A program made the translations under genes and the position numbers. Below are positions 8,503 through 16,252 of a stretch of DNA of 64,000 bases, piece by piece. Each line of letters begins with the position of its first letter. The stretch's first letter is position 1. This DNA comes from Kitasatospora mediocidica KCTC 9733 (GTDB taxonomy: Bacteria; Actinomycetota; Actinomycetes; Streptomycetales; Streptomycetaceae). A model generated the notes under the pieces. The model searched no databases and was not told the DNA's origin. It saw only the letters and a program-made list of their open reading frames with translations. Location: assembly GCF_000744225.1 (NCBI RefSeq), contig NZ_JQLN01000007.1:1-64000 (forward strand), given 5' to 3'.

Positions 8503-9369
8503 TCAGCTCTCGGCGAGGATCGAGGCGAGCAGGTCGACAGTGCGCTCCGGGGTGAGGCTGTCCACGCAGAGCCGCTCCATGACCTGGACGTAGGCGTCCA
8601 CGTCGTCGCGCTTGTCCAGGTAGAGCGCGCTGGTCAGCTGCTCCAGGTAGACGACGTCGGCGAGATCCTGCTCGGGGAAGCGCAGGATACTGAAGGCACC
8701 GCTCTCCCCCGCGTGCGCGCCGAAGCGGAACGGCATCACCTGGATCACCACGTTGGGCTGCTCGGCGACATCGATCAGATACTGCAACTGACTGCGCATC
8801 ACCTTGGGTCCGCCGACCGGCCGGCGCAGCGCCGCCTCGTCGATCACGGCCCACAGCCGCGGTCCCTGACCATCCGTCAGCAGCCGCTGGCGGCGCAGTC
8901 GCAGGCCGACCATCCGGTCGACCTCCTCCTCGCTCAGCACCGGGCGGCTCTGCCCGAACACCGCGCGGGCGTACTCCTCGGCCTGCAGCAGACCGGGAAT
9001 GAACTGCACCTCGTAAGTACGGATCAGCGCCGCGGCCTCCTCCAGCCCCACGTAGGTCTGGAACCAGCCCGGCAGCACGTCGTTGAAGCTGTGCCACCAC
9101 CCGGACTTGTTGGCCTCGCGGACCAGGCCGAGCAGCGACTCGCGCTCCCCGCCGTCCTCGACGCCGTACAGGCTGAGCAGATCGGCGACGTCGCGCTCCT
9201 TGAAGCTGACGCGGCCGAGCTCCATGCGACTGATCTTCGACTCCGAGGCACGGATGGCATAGCCGGCGTCCTCGCGGGTGATGCTGCGGCTCTCGCGCAG
9301 TCTGCGCAGCTGGGAGCCCAGGAGGATCCGGCGCACCATCGAGCCGCCGCCGGGCTGAACTGTGGTCAT
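8503..9369 (-). CDS. WhiJ-like XRE-HTH regulator with DUF5753 domain
   Basis: A 288-aa protein: N-terminal helix-turn-helix (LGSQLRRLRESRSITREDAG, with SESKISRMELGRVS) and a DUF5753 ligand-like domain (WFQTYVGLEEAAALIRTYE; PVGGPKVMRSQLQYLI; NVVIQVMPF). ATG at 9369 chosen; upstream sequence is intergenic and low in coding character. Known family members (WhiJ, AbaA orfA) act in streptomycete development and antibiotic control together with DUF397 and RsbW-like partners, and both occur here within 1.5 kb. It faces a 432-base regulatory region with repeated palindromes that it may bind (inference). Confidence 0.9.
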   Translation of the reverse strand: MTTVQPGGGSMVRRILLGSQLRRLRESRSITREDAGYAIRASESKISRMELGRVSFKERDVADLLSLYGVEDGGERESLLGLVREANKSGWWHSFNDVLPGWFQTYVGLEEAAALIRTYEVQFIPGLLQAEEYARAVFGQSRPVLSEEEVDRMVGLRLRRQRLLTDGQGPRLWAVIDEAALRRPVGGPKVMRSQLQYLIDVAEQPNVVIQVMPFRFGAHAGESGAFSILRFPEQDLADVVYLEQLTSALYLDKRDDVDAYVQVMERLCVDSLTPERTVDLLASILAES

Positions 9370-9801
9370 GCCGTCGAAACCTCCGCCTCGGGAAAACAGC
9401 GCACAGTCTGCCATCAACTGGGCGCTCACAGTGCCTGTAGTGGCAGATGGATCTATCAATTCTGCATCGGCACGTCCATCAGCACGGCCAGATGCACGTG
9501 CATCCGGCTTCTGCATATGCCAATAGTGCGACTGCACGTGAATCGACTCTTGCATCTGCCGTGAGCGCAGAGCACGATGGTGCACGTGCACCTGCACAAC
9601 CCCTGAGACATTCCGCGGGCTTCGCCGTCGACCCCACGCGCGACTCCGCACACCTGCCGGGCGCGTTCCCGCGTGTCCGGATCGTGGTGCGGCGATCGTG
9701 ACCGGATCGAGGCGACGGCGAAGCGGCCGAGCGAGTCGGAGGTGACCGGCATGACCCCGCCGGGTCCAGCCGTGTCCGCCCCCTTATGGGAGGAGCTCTT
9801 C
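9370..9801. promoter_or_regulatory. Divergent regulatory region with clustered TGCA palindromes
   Basis: Non-coding gap between the WhiJ-like gene (minus) and the ATPase gene (plus). It contains two perfect 14-base palindromes, GATGCACGTGCATC (9491-9504) and GGTGCACGTGCACC (9579-9592), a half-copy TGCACGTG at 9533-9540, and several further TGCA or TGCAT words (TCTGCATCGG, TCTGCATATG, CTTGCATCTG). Base composition is visibly lower in GC than the flanks. Most likely an operator array controlling both genes. Confidence 0.65.
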
Positions 9802-10371
9802 ATGGGCACCGGTACGGCCTTGGCGGTCGATCCCGACGTCGTCACCTGTACGCTCGCGCCTCGCTACGAGGCCGTCAGAACAGCCCGCGACTTCGCCCGA
9901 ACCACCCTGCTGCAATGGGGACTCGGCGACCTGTTCGACGATGTGGCCCTGGTGGCTTCGGAGTTGGTGACCAACGCGCTGCGGCACGCCATCGGTGAAC
10001 CGACCGCGGCCGAACTGCGCAGCTGCACCGGCTCGTCCCGGCTCGCGCTGCCGGCCCAGCCGGGGCCCGCGCAGAGCCTCGACAGCCGGCTGCCGATCCG
10101 GATCAGCCTGGTGCACCGCTCACCCCAACTCGTCTGCGCGGTGAGCGATCCCAGCAGCGACGGCCCGGTGACCCGGGAGGCCGACTTCGTGGCCGAGTCC
10201 GGCCGGGGGCTGCACCTGGTGGACTCCTTCAGCCGCTCGTGGGGCTGGCACCCGCTGGCCGGGGCCGGGAAGGTGGTCTGGGCGCTCTTCGAGGCCGACG
10301 AGGCGTCAGCCGTCGACCTGGAACGCTCCACCGACCCCGCGTCGCCCGGACGCCACCGTCGGTCGGCCTAG
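9802..10371 (+). CDS. RsbW-like anti-sigma/serine kinase ATP-binding protein (HATPase_c)
   Basis: A 189-aa protein. The ATP-binding N box reads LVASELVTNALRHA and the G1-type box ESGRGLHLVD, with AVSDPS between, as in the many small GHKL proteins of streptomycetes. A non-typical insertion (about residues 75-105, ELRSCTGSSRLALPAQPGPA) separates the N box from the rest. The ATG at 9802 is chosen because GGAGGAG precedes it by seven bases; an ATG at 9751 is also in frame. Members next to WhiJ-like and DUF397 genes are called AbaA-type partners. Followed by a canonical terminator. Confidence 0.85.
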   Translation: MGTGTALAVDPDVVTCTLAPRYEAVRTARDFARTTLLQWGLGDLFDDVALVASELVTNALRHAIGEPTAAELRSCTGSSRLALPAQPGPAQSLDSRLPIRISLVHRSPQLVCAVSDPSSDGPVTREADFVAESGRGLHLVDSFSRSWGWHPLAGAGKVVWALFEADEASAVDLERSTDPASPGRHRRSA

Positions 10372-10388
10372 GCGCCCAGCCGTGCATC

Positions 10389-10414
10389 GAACGCCGCGCC
10401 CGTGCGCGGCGTTC
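10389..10414 (+). terminator. Rho-independent terminator with T-tract
   Basis: GAACGCCGCGC/GCGCGGCGTTC perfect 11-bp stem with a four-base loop, followed by TTTTGTTT. It ends the ATPase transcript. Confidence 0.9.
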
Positions 10415-10588
10415 TTTTGTTTCCCGGACGTCCCCCGCGGCCCCTGCGGCCCTGACTGCCTCAGCAGCCCCCACCGGCCCGCACGACGCCGCCCGCGGTC
10501 ACGGCCAGCGCCTGACGGCCGGGACCCGGCAACGCCGAACGCCGTCGCGGCACTTTCCCCCACGACGGCGCGTCATCCGCCGGCACGC

Positions 10589-10825
10589 TCAGCCGACCAG
10601 GTGGTCGAACTCCCCGTCCTTCACACCGAGCAGCAACGCCGCTATCTCGGCGCGCGTGTAGATCAGTGCGGGGCTGTCCGGGAAGCGGGAGTTGCGCATG
10701 GCGACCTCGCCGCTCGGGAGAGCCGCGAGCTCGACGCAGTTCCCCTTCGAGTTGCTGTACTGGCTCTTCTGCCAGACCACGCCATCGAGGTCCGCAGCCG
10801 CCATGCCGTTGTACGTGTGGTGCAT
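10589..10825 (-). CDS. DUF397-domain small protein
   Basis: A 78-aa protein with the family signature VVWQKSQYSNSKGNCVELA, then AMRNSRFPDSPALIYTRAE and a hydrophobic C-terminal helix. DUF397 proteins are usual companions of DUF5753 regulators and are thought to modulate them. Here it is 1.2 kb from the regulator, on the same strand, separated by the ATPase gene on the opposite strand. Start ATG at 10825 is preceded by GGGAG. Confidence 0.9.
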   Translation of the reverse strand: MHHTYNGMAAADLDGVVWQKSQYSNSKGNCVELAALPSGEVAMRNSRFPDSPALIYTRAEIAALLLGVKDGEFDHLVG

Positions 10826-11199
10826 AGAAATCTCCCAAGAGCCTGGAGTGCTCGTACCGCTCGGCGCCCGCCCGCTCCGACCGCCGGCCGCCTTCCGGCT
10901 CGTGCGGGCAGGGCTGATGCCTCACTTGTCGTGATGATAACTCCAGTGCACGTGCATCGGCATGCGATTTTGCTCGTGCACGCGGTTGTACGGGACGTGA
11001 CAATCGTTGGCGCCCCGGGTTCGCTTGACGGTGCGTAAGTGGACATATGAGAACCATTCAGGCAACCACTGGTGACCGGGCGTTGATCGCGAAGAGTGCG
11101 GCATGCGAACGGAGCACGGCCGGACCGACGGTCGAATGATCAACACTGCAGTGAATTGCTCACGCACCGTCACATCTTCCAAGCTTGCCGGGGGATTTC
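10826..11199. promoter_or_regulatory. Intergenic region with another TGCACGTGCA copy
   Basis: 374 bases without a gene. TGCACGTGCA is at 10947-10956, with a half-site GTGCACG near 10977-10983. A TTGACG (11025-11030) and TATGAG (11046-11051) stand only 15 bases apart, so I do not call a promoter for the plus-strand gene. The palindrome is 122 bases upstream of the DUF397 start. Confidence 0.5.
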
Positions 11200-12270
11200 A
11201 TGCCAAATGTCTCATTTGTCCGGCACGTGAAGGCAGTCGACGCCCTCGTAGTGCCAGCCGACTGCGGAAACGTCAATCCCATGTCCTACGATCTCGCCAT
11301 GAGCACTGCTGCCACCCCGGGCGCACCACTGCCCGTCCGCACTCCAGGCTCCCGTGCGAGGGGGCGCCACCGTCGGCCCGAGCGGCCGGGGGTGCCGACC
11401 GGCGCGCCCGGGCTGGTGCTCGCCGTTCCCGCGGCGACGACGCCCGAGGCGTTCGCCGTGGTGGAGGAGATCCTCTCGGTGATCCGCGGCGAGCAGCCGG
11501 GCATCAGCGTGGCCGCCGGTCTGCTGACCGTCGCCGAGCCTGAGACCGAGAGCACCACCGAGGCCCTGACGGAGGAGGACCTCGCCGAGGCCAACGCCCT
11601 GAGCGGCTTCGTGAGCTTCGGCCTGCCGTCCACCGAGCGCTCGCTGCCGAGCGTGGCCGACCTCATCGCCGCCGCCGTCGAGGCGGGACTGCCCGCACCG
11701 GTGCTCGTGCCGCTGCTGACCGGTCCGCACGACTGCCTGACGGCCCTGCACAAGCTGGCCGCCGAGAGCGGCGCGACGGTGACCGACGTGCTCGGCCCGC
11801 ACCCGCTGCTCGCGGAGGCGGTGCACGTACGGCTCTCCGAGGCCGGCCTCGCCCGCGCCGACCGCGCCCGGCTGTTCGCCATCGCCACCTCGGCCGACGG
11901 CGTGGTGCTGACCACCGCCGGCGGCGAGGAGGCTGCGGCGGCCGCCGAGATCACCGGCGTCCTGCTGGCGGCGCGCCTGGCGGTGCCCGTGGTGGCGGCC
12001 GCCCTGGACGTCCCCGGCGCGGTGCTGGCCGCGGTCGAGCACCTGCGGGCCACCGGCTCGCAGCGCCCGGCGCTGGCGCCGCTGGTGATCGGCCCCGAGG
12101 TGGACGCCGAGCTGCTGCGCGCGGCCGGCGAGGAGACCGGCTGCCCGAGCGCCGAGGCGCTGGGCGGCTACCCGACCATCGGTCAGCTGGTGGCCGCCGG
12201 CTACCTCGCCACCGTGGGCACGGCGGCCGAGGCCGAGCAGCCCGAGCAGGCGGAGCACCCCGAGCAGTAG
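11200..12270 (+). CDS. Degenerate CbiX/sirohydrochlorin chelatase-like protein
   Basis: About 356 aa. The fold looks like two CbiX-type halves: GLVLAVPAATTPEAFAVVEE resembles the N-terminal chelatase strand (normally VxHGSRxP), and VLVPLLTGPHDCLTALHKLA the second metal site. The first catalytic His is replaced by Pro here, so chelatase activity is doubtful. The tail is Glu/Pro-rich (EAEQPEQAEHPEQ). The ATG at 11200 has GGGGGA at good spacing, but the first ~30 codons are weakly coding in character; ATG at 11281 or 11299 are alternatives. Streptomycetes often have such a gene just before an rpf gene, as here. Confidence 0.7.
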   Translation: MPNVSFVRHVKAVDALVVPADCGNVNPMSYDLAMSTAATPGAPLPVRTPGSRARGRHRRPERPGVPTGAPGLVLAVPAATTPEAFAVVEEILSVIRGEQPGISVAAGLLTVAEPETESTTEALTEEDLAEANALSGFVSFGLPSTERSLPSVADLIAAAVEAGLPAPVLVPLLTGPHDCLTALHKLAAESGATVTDVLGPHPLLAEAVHVRLSEAGLARADRARLFAIATSADGVVLTTAGGEEAAAAAEITGVLLAARLAVPVVAAALDVPGAVLAAVEHLRATGSQRPALAPLVIGPEVDAELLRAAGEETGCPSAEALGGYPTIGQLVAAGYLATVGTAAEAEQPEQAEHPEQ

Positions 12271-12307
12271 AGCAGCACAGCACCACCACCCTCACGACCC
12301 GTGGGAC

Positions 12308-12348
12308 CTGTGGGCCGGTCAGCCGCCGAGCGGACGACCGGCCCACAG
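12308..12348 (+). terminator. Perfect 13-bp hairpin after the CbiX-like gene
   Basis: CTGTGGGCCGGTC (12308-12320) pairs exactly with GACCGGCCCACAG (12336-12348). It insulates the next transcription unit. From here to 12718 I see no gene. Confidence 0.8.
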
Positions 12349-12718
12349 TCATGTCCTGTGCGAGCGGCAGCGAGCGGGAAGCAACGCCGGGAGCCAGCCG
12401 GGAGACAAGAGGGACAAATCGCCCTTCTCGGGCCCCGGCGGAGCGTCAGACCGCCCGGCGGTCGGGCCCGGGCGGGGAGCCCTTGGTCCCGCGCGAAGGT
12501 CACGAACCGGCCACGGTCGACCCGGCGGGCACGGTCGCCACCCCGGGTGCGGGCACCCCGAGCCGGATACGACGTCAGCTGACCCAGGACCTGAGAGACA
12601 ACCAATTCCGTTGCCCGAACGCCCGGTTGTTCACCATAGGACGGACCCGAACGACCCTTTGCGCAGACGGCCCATCAGTTGATCTCCCCCTTGTGGCACG
12701 AGGGGCCCGCGGGGGCCC

Positions 12719-12734
12719 TGTGACCGGCGTCACA
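12719..12734. promoter_or_regulatory. Crp (cAMP receptor protein) site
   Basis: TGTGACCGGCGTCACA matches the TGTGA-N6-TCACA consensus exactly and lies five bases upstream of a predicted -35. Crp activation of rpfA is established in Streptomyces coelicolor, so the placement is meaningful. Confidence 0.75.
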
Positions 12735-12739
12735 GGTGT

Positions 12740-12769
12740 TTGCGGTTTCAACTTAAGTCTGTCTAACGT
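12740..12769 (+). promoter_or_regulatory. Predicted rpf promoter
   Basis: TTGCGG (12740-12745) and TAACGT (12764-12769) with an 18-base spacer, just after the Crp site and 34 bases before the riboswitch begins. Confidence 0.5.
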
Positions 12770-12802
12770 GCTCCCGTTCGTGGTCACACGGACCCAGCAA
12801 TC

Positions 12803-12985
12803 CGGACGCCGAATCCTGCCACCGGACCACTGGCACGCAAGCACGCACCACGGCAGGAGCGGGGGAACCAGGTAAGCCGCCCCGGGCCGGTCCTCGGACC
12901 GACGACCCGGAGCTAGGGGTGAAGCCGTGCTCAGCACGGCCGGGCAACTCCAGCCCGAATCCGACAGCTCACCTCGTAGGCGTAG
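12803..12985 (+). ncRNA. Cyclic di-AMP (ydaO/yuaA-type) riboswitch
   Basis: The leader carries the conserved blocks of the ydaO class in order: CGCCGAATCCTGCC, GGCAGGAGCGGGGGAACCAG, GGAGCTAGGGGTGAAGCCG, CGGCCGGGCAACTCCAGCCC and CCGACAGCTCACCTCGTAGG. GCAGGA pairs back to TCCTGC. The domain ends about 18 bases before the rpf start codon. In Streptomyces this class is known to control rpfA, with c-di-AMP lowering expression. Limits are approximate because no covariance model was run. Confidence 0.9.
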
Positions 12986-13002
12986 GAGAGGAACGCGACT
13001 TC

Positions 13003-14220
13003 ATGCTGCCCATCACTGGTACGAACCGCTCGACCCGCACCCGCCGCGTCATCGCCGCGACGGGCCTTGTCGGACTCGGCCTCAGCCTCCCGTGCATCAC
13101 CGCCACCACCGCCTCCGCCGCCCCCGTCTCCACCTGGGAGAAGGTCGCCCAGTGCGAGAGCAGCGGCGACTGGAGCATCAACACCGGCAACGGCTACTAC
13201 GGCGGCCTCCAGTTCAGCGCCTCCACCTGGGCCGCCTTCGGTGGCACCCAGTACGCCCCGCAGGCCAACCAGGCCACCGAGGACCAGCAGATCGCCGTCG
13301 CCGAGAAGGTGCTCGCCTCCCAGGGCCCCGGCGCCTGGCCGGTCTGCTCCGTCCAGGCCGGCCTGACCGCCGGTGGCGCCCCCGCGGCCGTCAACACCTC
13401 CTCCGCGGCGGCCACCCCGTCCACCCCCGCTCCGGCCGCCCCGGCCGCGCCGACGACCTCCGCCCCGGCCGCCTCCGGCCAGAGCAGCGCGTCGCAGCAC
13501 TCCGGCTGGCAGCACAGCGCCTCCCAGGACGCCGCCCCGGCGGGCGACAGCAGCTACACCGTGGCCGCCGGTGACTGGCTCTCCAGCATCGCGCAGAGCC
13601 ACAACGTGCAGGGCGGCTGGCAGCACCTCTACGACCTCAACAAGTCGGTGCTGACCCACGGTCCGGACACCATCTACCCGGGCCAGCACCTCTCGCTCGG
13701 CGGCGCCACCGCCACCCCGGCCGCGGACCACCACGGCAACTGGGGCGGCAACTGGAACGGTTCGGACAACTCGGGCAAGTCGGGCAGCACCACCCAGGCC
13801 GCCCCGGCTGCTCCGGCCGCCAAGACCACCGCCAAGCCCGCCACCCCGGCGCCGGCCACCGGCAGCATGGCCGCCGCGGTCGCGTTCGCCGAGTCCAAGG
13901 TCGGCCAGGCGTACATCTACGGCGGCACCGGCAACGGTGGCTGGGACTGCTCCGGCCTGACCCAGGCCGCGCTGGCCCAGGCCGGGATCTCGATCCCGCG
14001 CGTGGCCGCCGACCAGGCCGCCGCCAGCACCCACGTGTCGCTGGACAACCTGCAGCCCGGCGACCTGCTCTTCTGGTCGAACAACGGCGCCGACTCGGGC
14101 GTCTACCACGTCGGCATCTACGTCGGCAACGGCTCGTACGTCGAGGCCGCCAACCCGAGCGTCGGTGTCCACATGGAGACCATCGCCAACTGGGCCCCGG
14201 ACTTCGCCGGCCGGGTCTGA
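13003..14220 (+). CDS. rpfA: Resuscitation-promoting factor with LysM and NlpC/P60 domains
   Basis: A secreted cell-wall hydrolase of 405 aa. Signal peptide about residues 1-40 (TRRVIAATGLVGLG ... TASAA). Transglycosylase-like Rpf domain about 41-115, with catalytic Glu in QCESSGDW (E52) and GYYGGLQFSASTWAAFGG. An Ala/Pro/Ser linker leads to a LysM domain (YTVAAGDWLSSIAQSHNV ... IYPGQHLSLG), a second linker, and a C-terminal NlpC/P60 domain with Cys in WDCSGLTQA and His in YHVGIYVG. So one protein joins a muramidase and an endopeptidase. Controlled by the Crp site and c-di-AMP riboswitch upstream; expected in spore germination. Confidence 0.92.
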   Translation: MLPITGTNRSTRTRRVIAATGLVGLGLSLPCITATTASAAPVSTWEKVAQCESSGDWSINTGNGYYGGLQFSASTWAAFGGTQYAPQANQATEDQQIAVAEKVLASQGPGAWPVCSVQAGLTAGGAPAAVNTSSAAATPSTPAPAAPAAPTTSAPAASGQSSASQHSGWQHSASQDAAPAGDSSYTVAAGDWLSSIAQSHNVQGGWQHLYDLNKSVLTHGPDTIYPGQHLSLGGATATPAADHHGNWGGNWNGSDNSGKSGSTTQAAPAAPAAKTTAKPATPAPATGSMAAAVAFAESKVGQAYIYGGTGNGGWDCSGLTQAALAQAGISIPRVAADQAAASTHVSLDNLQPGDLLFWSNNGADSGVYHVGIYVGNGSYVEAANPSVGVHMETIANWAPDFAGRV

Positions 14221-14239
14221 ACCTCCCGCTGACACGGCT

Positions 14240-14278
14240 ACGGCCCGCCTCCCCCTGCTCCAGGGGAAGGCGGGCCGT
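14240..14278. terminator. Bidirectional hairpin between convergent genes
   Basis: ACGGCCCGCCT (14240-14250) pairs with AGGCGGGCCGT (14268-14278), with inner CCCCT/AGGGG. It serves both rpf and the convergent membrane-protein gene. Confidence 0.85.
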
Positions 14279-14309
14279 CCGTCGTGCCCGGTGGCCGGGT
14301 GAGCCCTCG

Positions 14310-15059
14310 TCACGGCTTCGAGGGCTTGCCCGCCACCGCGTCGTAGACCCGCTCACGCAGCCGCCGGCGCCAGCCCTCGCGTTCGGCACGAGCCACCGCC
14401 CGGGCCTCCTTGCGGCCTCCCTGCGGGTAGCGCGCCCGCGCCCACGGCGAGCCGGGCCGGGCCAGCCGGAGCGCGCCGACCACGGCGACGGGCGTCACGA
14501 GGATGCCCAGCAGCCCGGTGAAGGTCTTCCCCTTGGTCAGCGCGACCAACGCGAAACCGCCGTTGACCAGCACCAGCGACGCGTATGTCCAGGCCGACGC
14601 CGGCTCGTCGGCGGTCGAGCTCTGGTCGACGCCGAACGGCACGGCCCCCAGCAGCAGGAGCCCGATCACGGCCGCGCCGAGCACCACGGCGTCCACCGAG
14701 AGCCGGCCCTCCTCGGACCAGTAGACGTCCCGCAGGTGCAGGACCAGCGCGAACTCGTCGAGCACCAACGCCGTGCCGATCCCGAAGAGCCCCGCGCAGA
14801 TCTCCTCCCAGGGCCGGTGCCCGCCGCTCGGCGAGGCGAGGCCCACCCCCGCGACGACCATGAAGACGATGCCGAACACCACGTGATGGATGTGCAGCCC
14901 GCCCGGCGACACATTGCCGGGCCACCAGGAGACCTCGGCGCGGATCATCCGGACGCTGAGCCGGATGAAGAAGAAGGCACCCAGGAAGCCCGCCAGCAGG
15001 ACCAGCAGCGGCTGCTTGCCGGGGTCCACGATCTCGTGCTGGTACCAGCCGCCGCCCAT
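14310..15059 (-). CDS. Conserved integral membrane protein
   Basis: A 249-aa protein with about six hydrophobic segments (around residues 17-35, 55-75, 85-105, 122-142, 157-173, 180-197) and a basic C-terminal tail. The motif GGLHIHHVVFGI (residues about 53-64) and DEFALVLHLRDVYW contain conserved-looking His and acidic residues. I recognise it only as a conserved actinobacterial membrane protein; function unknown. Start ATG at 15059; it ends at the shared hairpin with rpf. Confidence 0.8.
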   Translation of the reverse strand: MGGGWYQHEIVDPGKQPLLVLLAGFLGAFFFIRLSVRMIRAEVSWWPGNVSPGGLHIHHVVFGIVFMVVAGVGLASPSGGHRPWEEICAGLFGIGTALVLDEFALVLHLRDVYWSEEGRLSVDAVVLGAAVIGLLLLGAVPFGVDQSSTADEPASAWTYASLVLVNGGFALVALTKGKTFTGLLGILVTPVAVVGALRLARPGSPWARARYPQGGRKEARAVARAEREGWRRRLRERVYDAVAGKPSKP

Positions 15060-15198
15060 GCCTCAGACCGCCCGGACCGGGCCGGTCGGCGGCCGCTGTC
15101 CGCTGTGCACATCCCCCTGGTGACCTGCGCTCATGACCCGATGCTGACACCGCGACAGGCCGCACGCCCCCCGGCGTTAGCCCGCGCGGGCAGCCCGG

Positions 15199-16251
15199 CT
15201 ACCCGGCGCGGTGCGTGTTGGCACCCGTCGAGCCGCGCATCACCAGCTCCGGCTGGAACATGAACTCGGCGCGCTGGGCGGGGTTGCCGCCGACCTCCTC
15301 CAGCAGGGCGTCCACGGCGGCGGTGGCCATCGCCTCGACCGGCTGGCGGATGGTGGTGAGCGGCGGCTCCGTGAAGGCGATCAGCGGCGAGTCGTCGAAG
15401 CCGACCACCGAGACGTCCCCCGGCACGCTCAGCCCGCGCTGGCGCACCGCGCGGATCGCGCCGAGCGCCATCATGTCGCTGCCGCAGACGATCGCCGTGC
15501 AGCCCCGGTCGAGCAGCGCGCCGGCCGCCGAGTGGCCGCCCTCCACGCTGAACAGCGTGTGGTGCACGAGCGCCTCGGCCTCCTCGGCCGTCTTGCCGAG
15601 AACCGCCCGCATCGCGGCCGTGAAGCCCTCGATCTTGCGCAGCACGGGGACGTAGCGGCGCTGGCCGACCGCCAGGCCGATCTGCTCGTGGCCGAGTTCC
15701 GCCAGGTGCTGGACGGCCATCCACATCGCGGCGCGGTCGTCCGGGGAGATGAACGGCGCGGCGATCCGCTCGCTGTAGCCGTTGATCAGCACGAACGGCA
15801 CCTGCCGCCCGGTCAGCTTGGCGTACCGGTCGTGGTCGGCGGTGGAGTCCGCGTGCAGGCCCGAGACGAAGACGATGCCAGCCACCCCCCGTTCGACCAG
15901 CATCTCCACCAGTTCGTCCTCGGTGGATCCGCCCGGTGTCTGGGTGCAGAGCACCGGCGTGTAGCCGTGCCGGCTGAGCACCTGCTCGATCACCTGGGCC
16001 AGCGCGGGGAAGATCGGGTTGCTCAGCTCCGGGGTGATCAGCCCGATCAGGCCGGCGCTGCGCTGGCGCAGGCGGGTCGGCCGCTCGTAACCGAGCACGT
16101 CGAGCGCCGCAAGGACGGTCTGCCGCATGGTCGCGGAGACGCCTGCCTTGCCGTTGAGGACGCGGGAAACGGTGGCCTCACTGACCCCCGCCTGCGCCGC
16201 GATGTCCGAAAGTCGCGCCGTAGTCACGATCCCAGAGCCTATTGCAACCAT
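15199..16251 (-). CDS. malR: LacI-family maltose regulator MalR
   Basis: A 350-aa repressor. HTH: LSDIAAQAGVSEATVSRVLN; hinge and periplasmic-binding-like domain follow (GLIGLITPELSNPIFPALAQ; GFDDSPLIAFTEPPLTTIRQ). It starts two bases after the aglA stop, so it is the last gene of the mal operon; a GTG at 16227 (TTARLSDIAAQ) is an equally good start and gives the usual LacI N-terminus. Regulates malEFG in streptomycetes, with maltose-type inducers. In S. coelicolor, as I recall, malR is divergent from malEFG; here it is co-directional and distal, which would give autoregulatory feedback. Another sugar-specific LacI (AglR-like) is possible. Confidence 0.82.
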   Translation of the reverse strand: MVAIGSGIVTTARLSDIAAQAGVSEATVSRVLNGKAGVSATMRQTVLAALDVLGYERPTRLRQRSAGLIGLITPELSNPIFPALAQVIEQVLSRHGYTPVLCTQTPGGSTEDELVEMLVERGVAGIVFVSGLHADSTADHDRYAKLTGRQVPFVLINGYSERIAAPFISPDDRAAMWMAVQHLAELGHEQIGLAVGQRRYVPVLRKIEGFTAAMRAVLGKTAEEAEALVHHTLFSVEGGHSAAGALLDRGCTAIVCGSDMMALGAIRAVRQRGLSVPGDVSVVGFDDSPLIAFTEPPLTTIRQPVEAMATAAVDALLEEVGGNPAQRAEFMFQPELVMRGSTGANTHRAG

Positions 16252-16252
16252 G

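Noticed and set aside
8503..10825. WhiJ-like plus DUF397 as a toxin-antitoxin pair
   Set aside because: Both families are known as developmental regulators in streptomycetes; no toxin-like fold is visible.
11025..11051. TTGACG/TATGAG as a promoter of the CbiX-like gene
   Set aside because: The spacer is only 15 bases, too short for a standard promoter.
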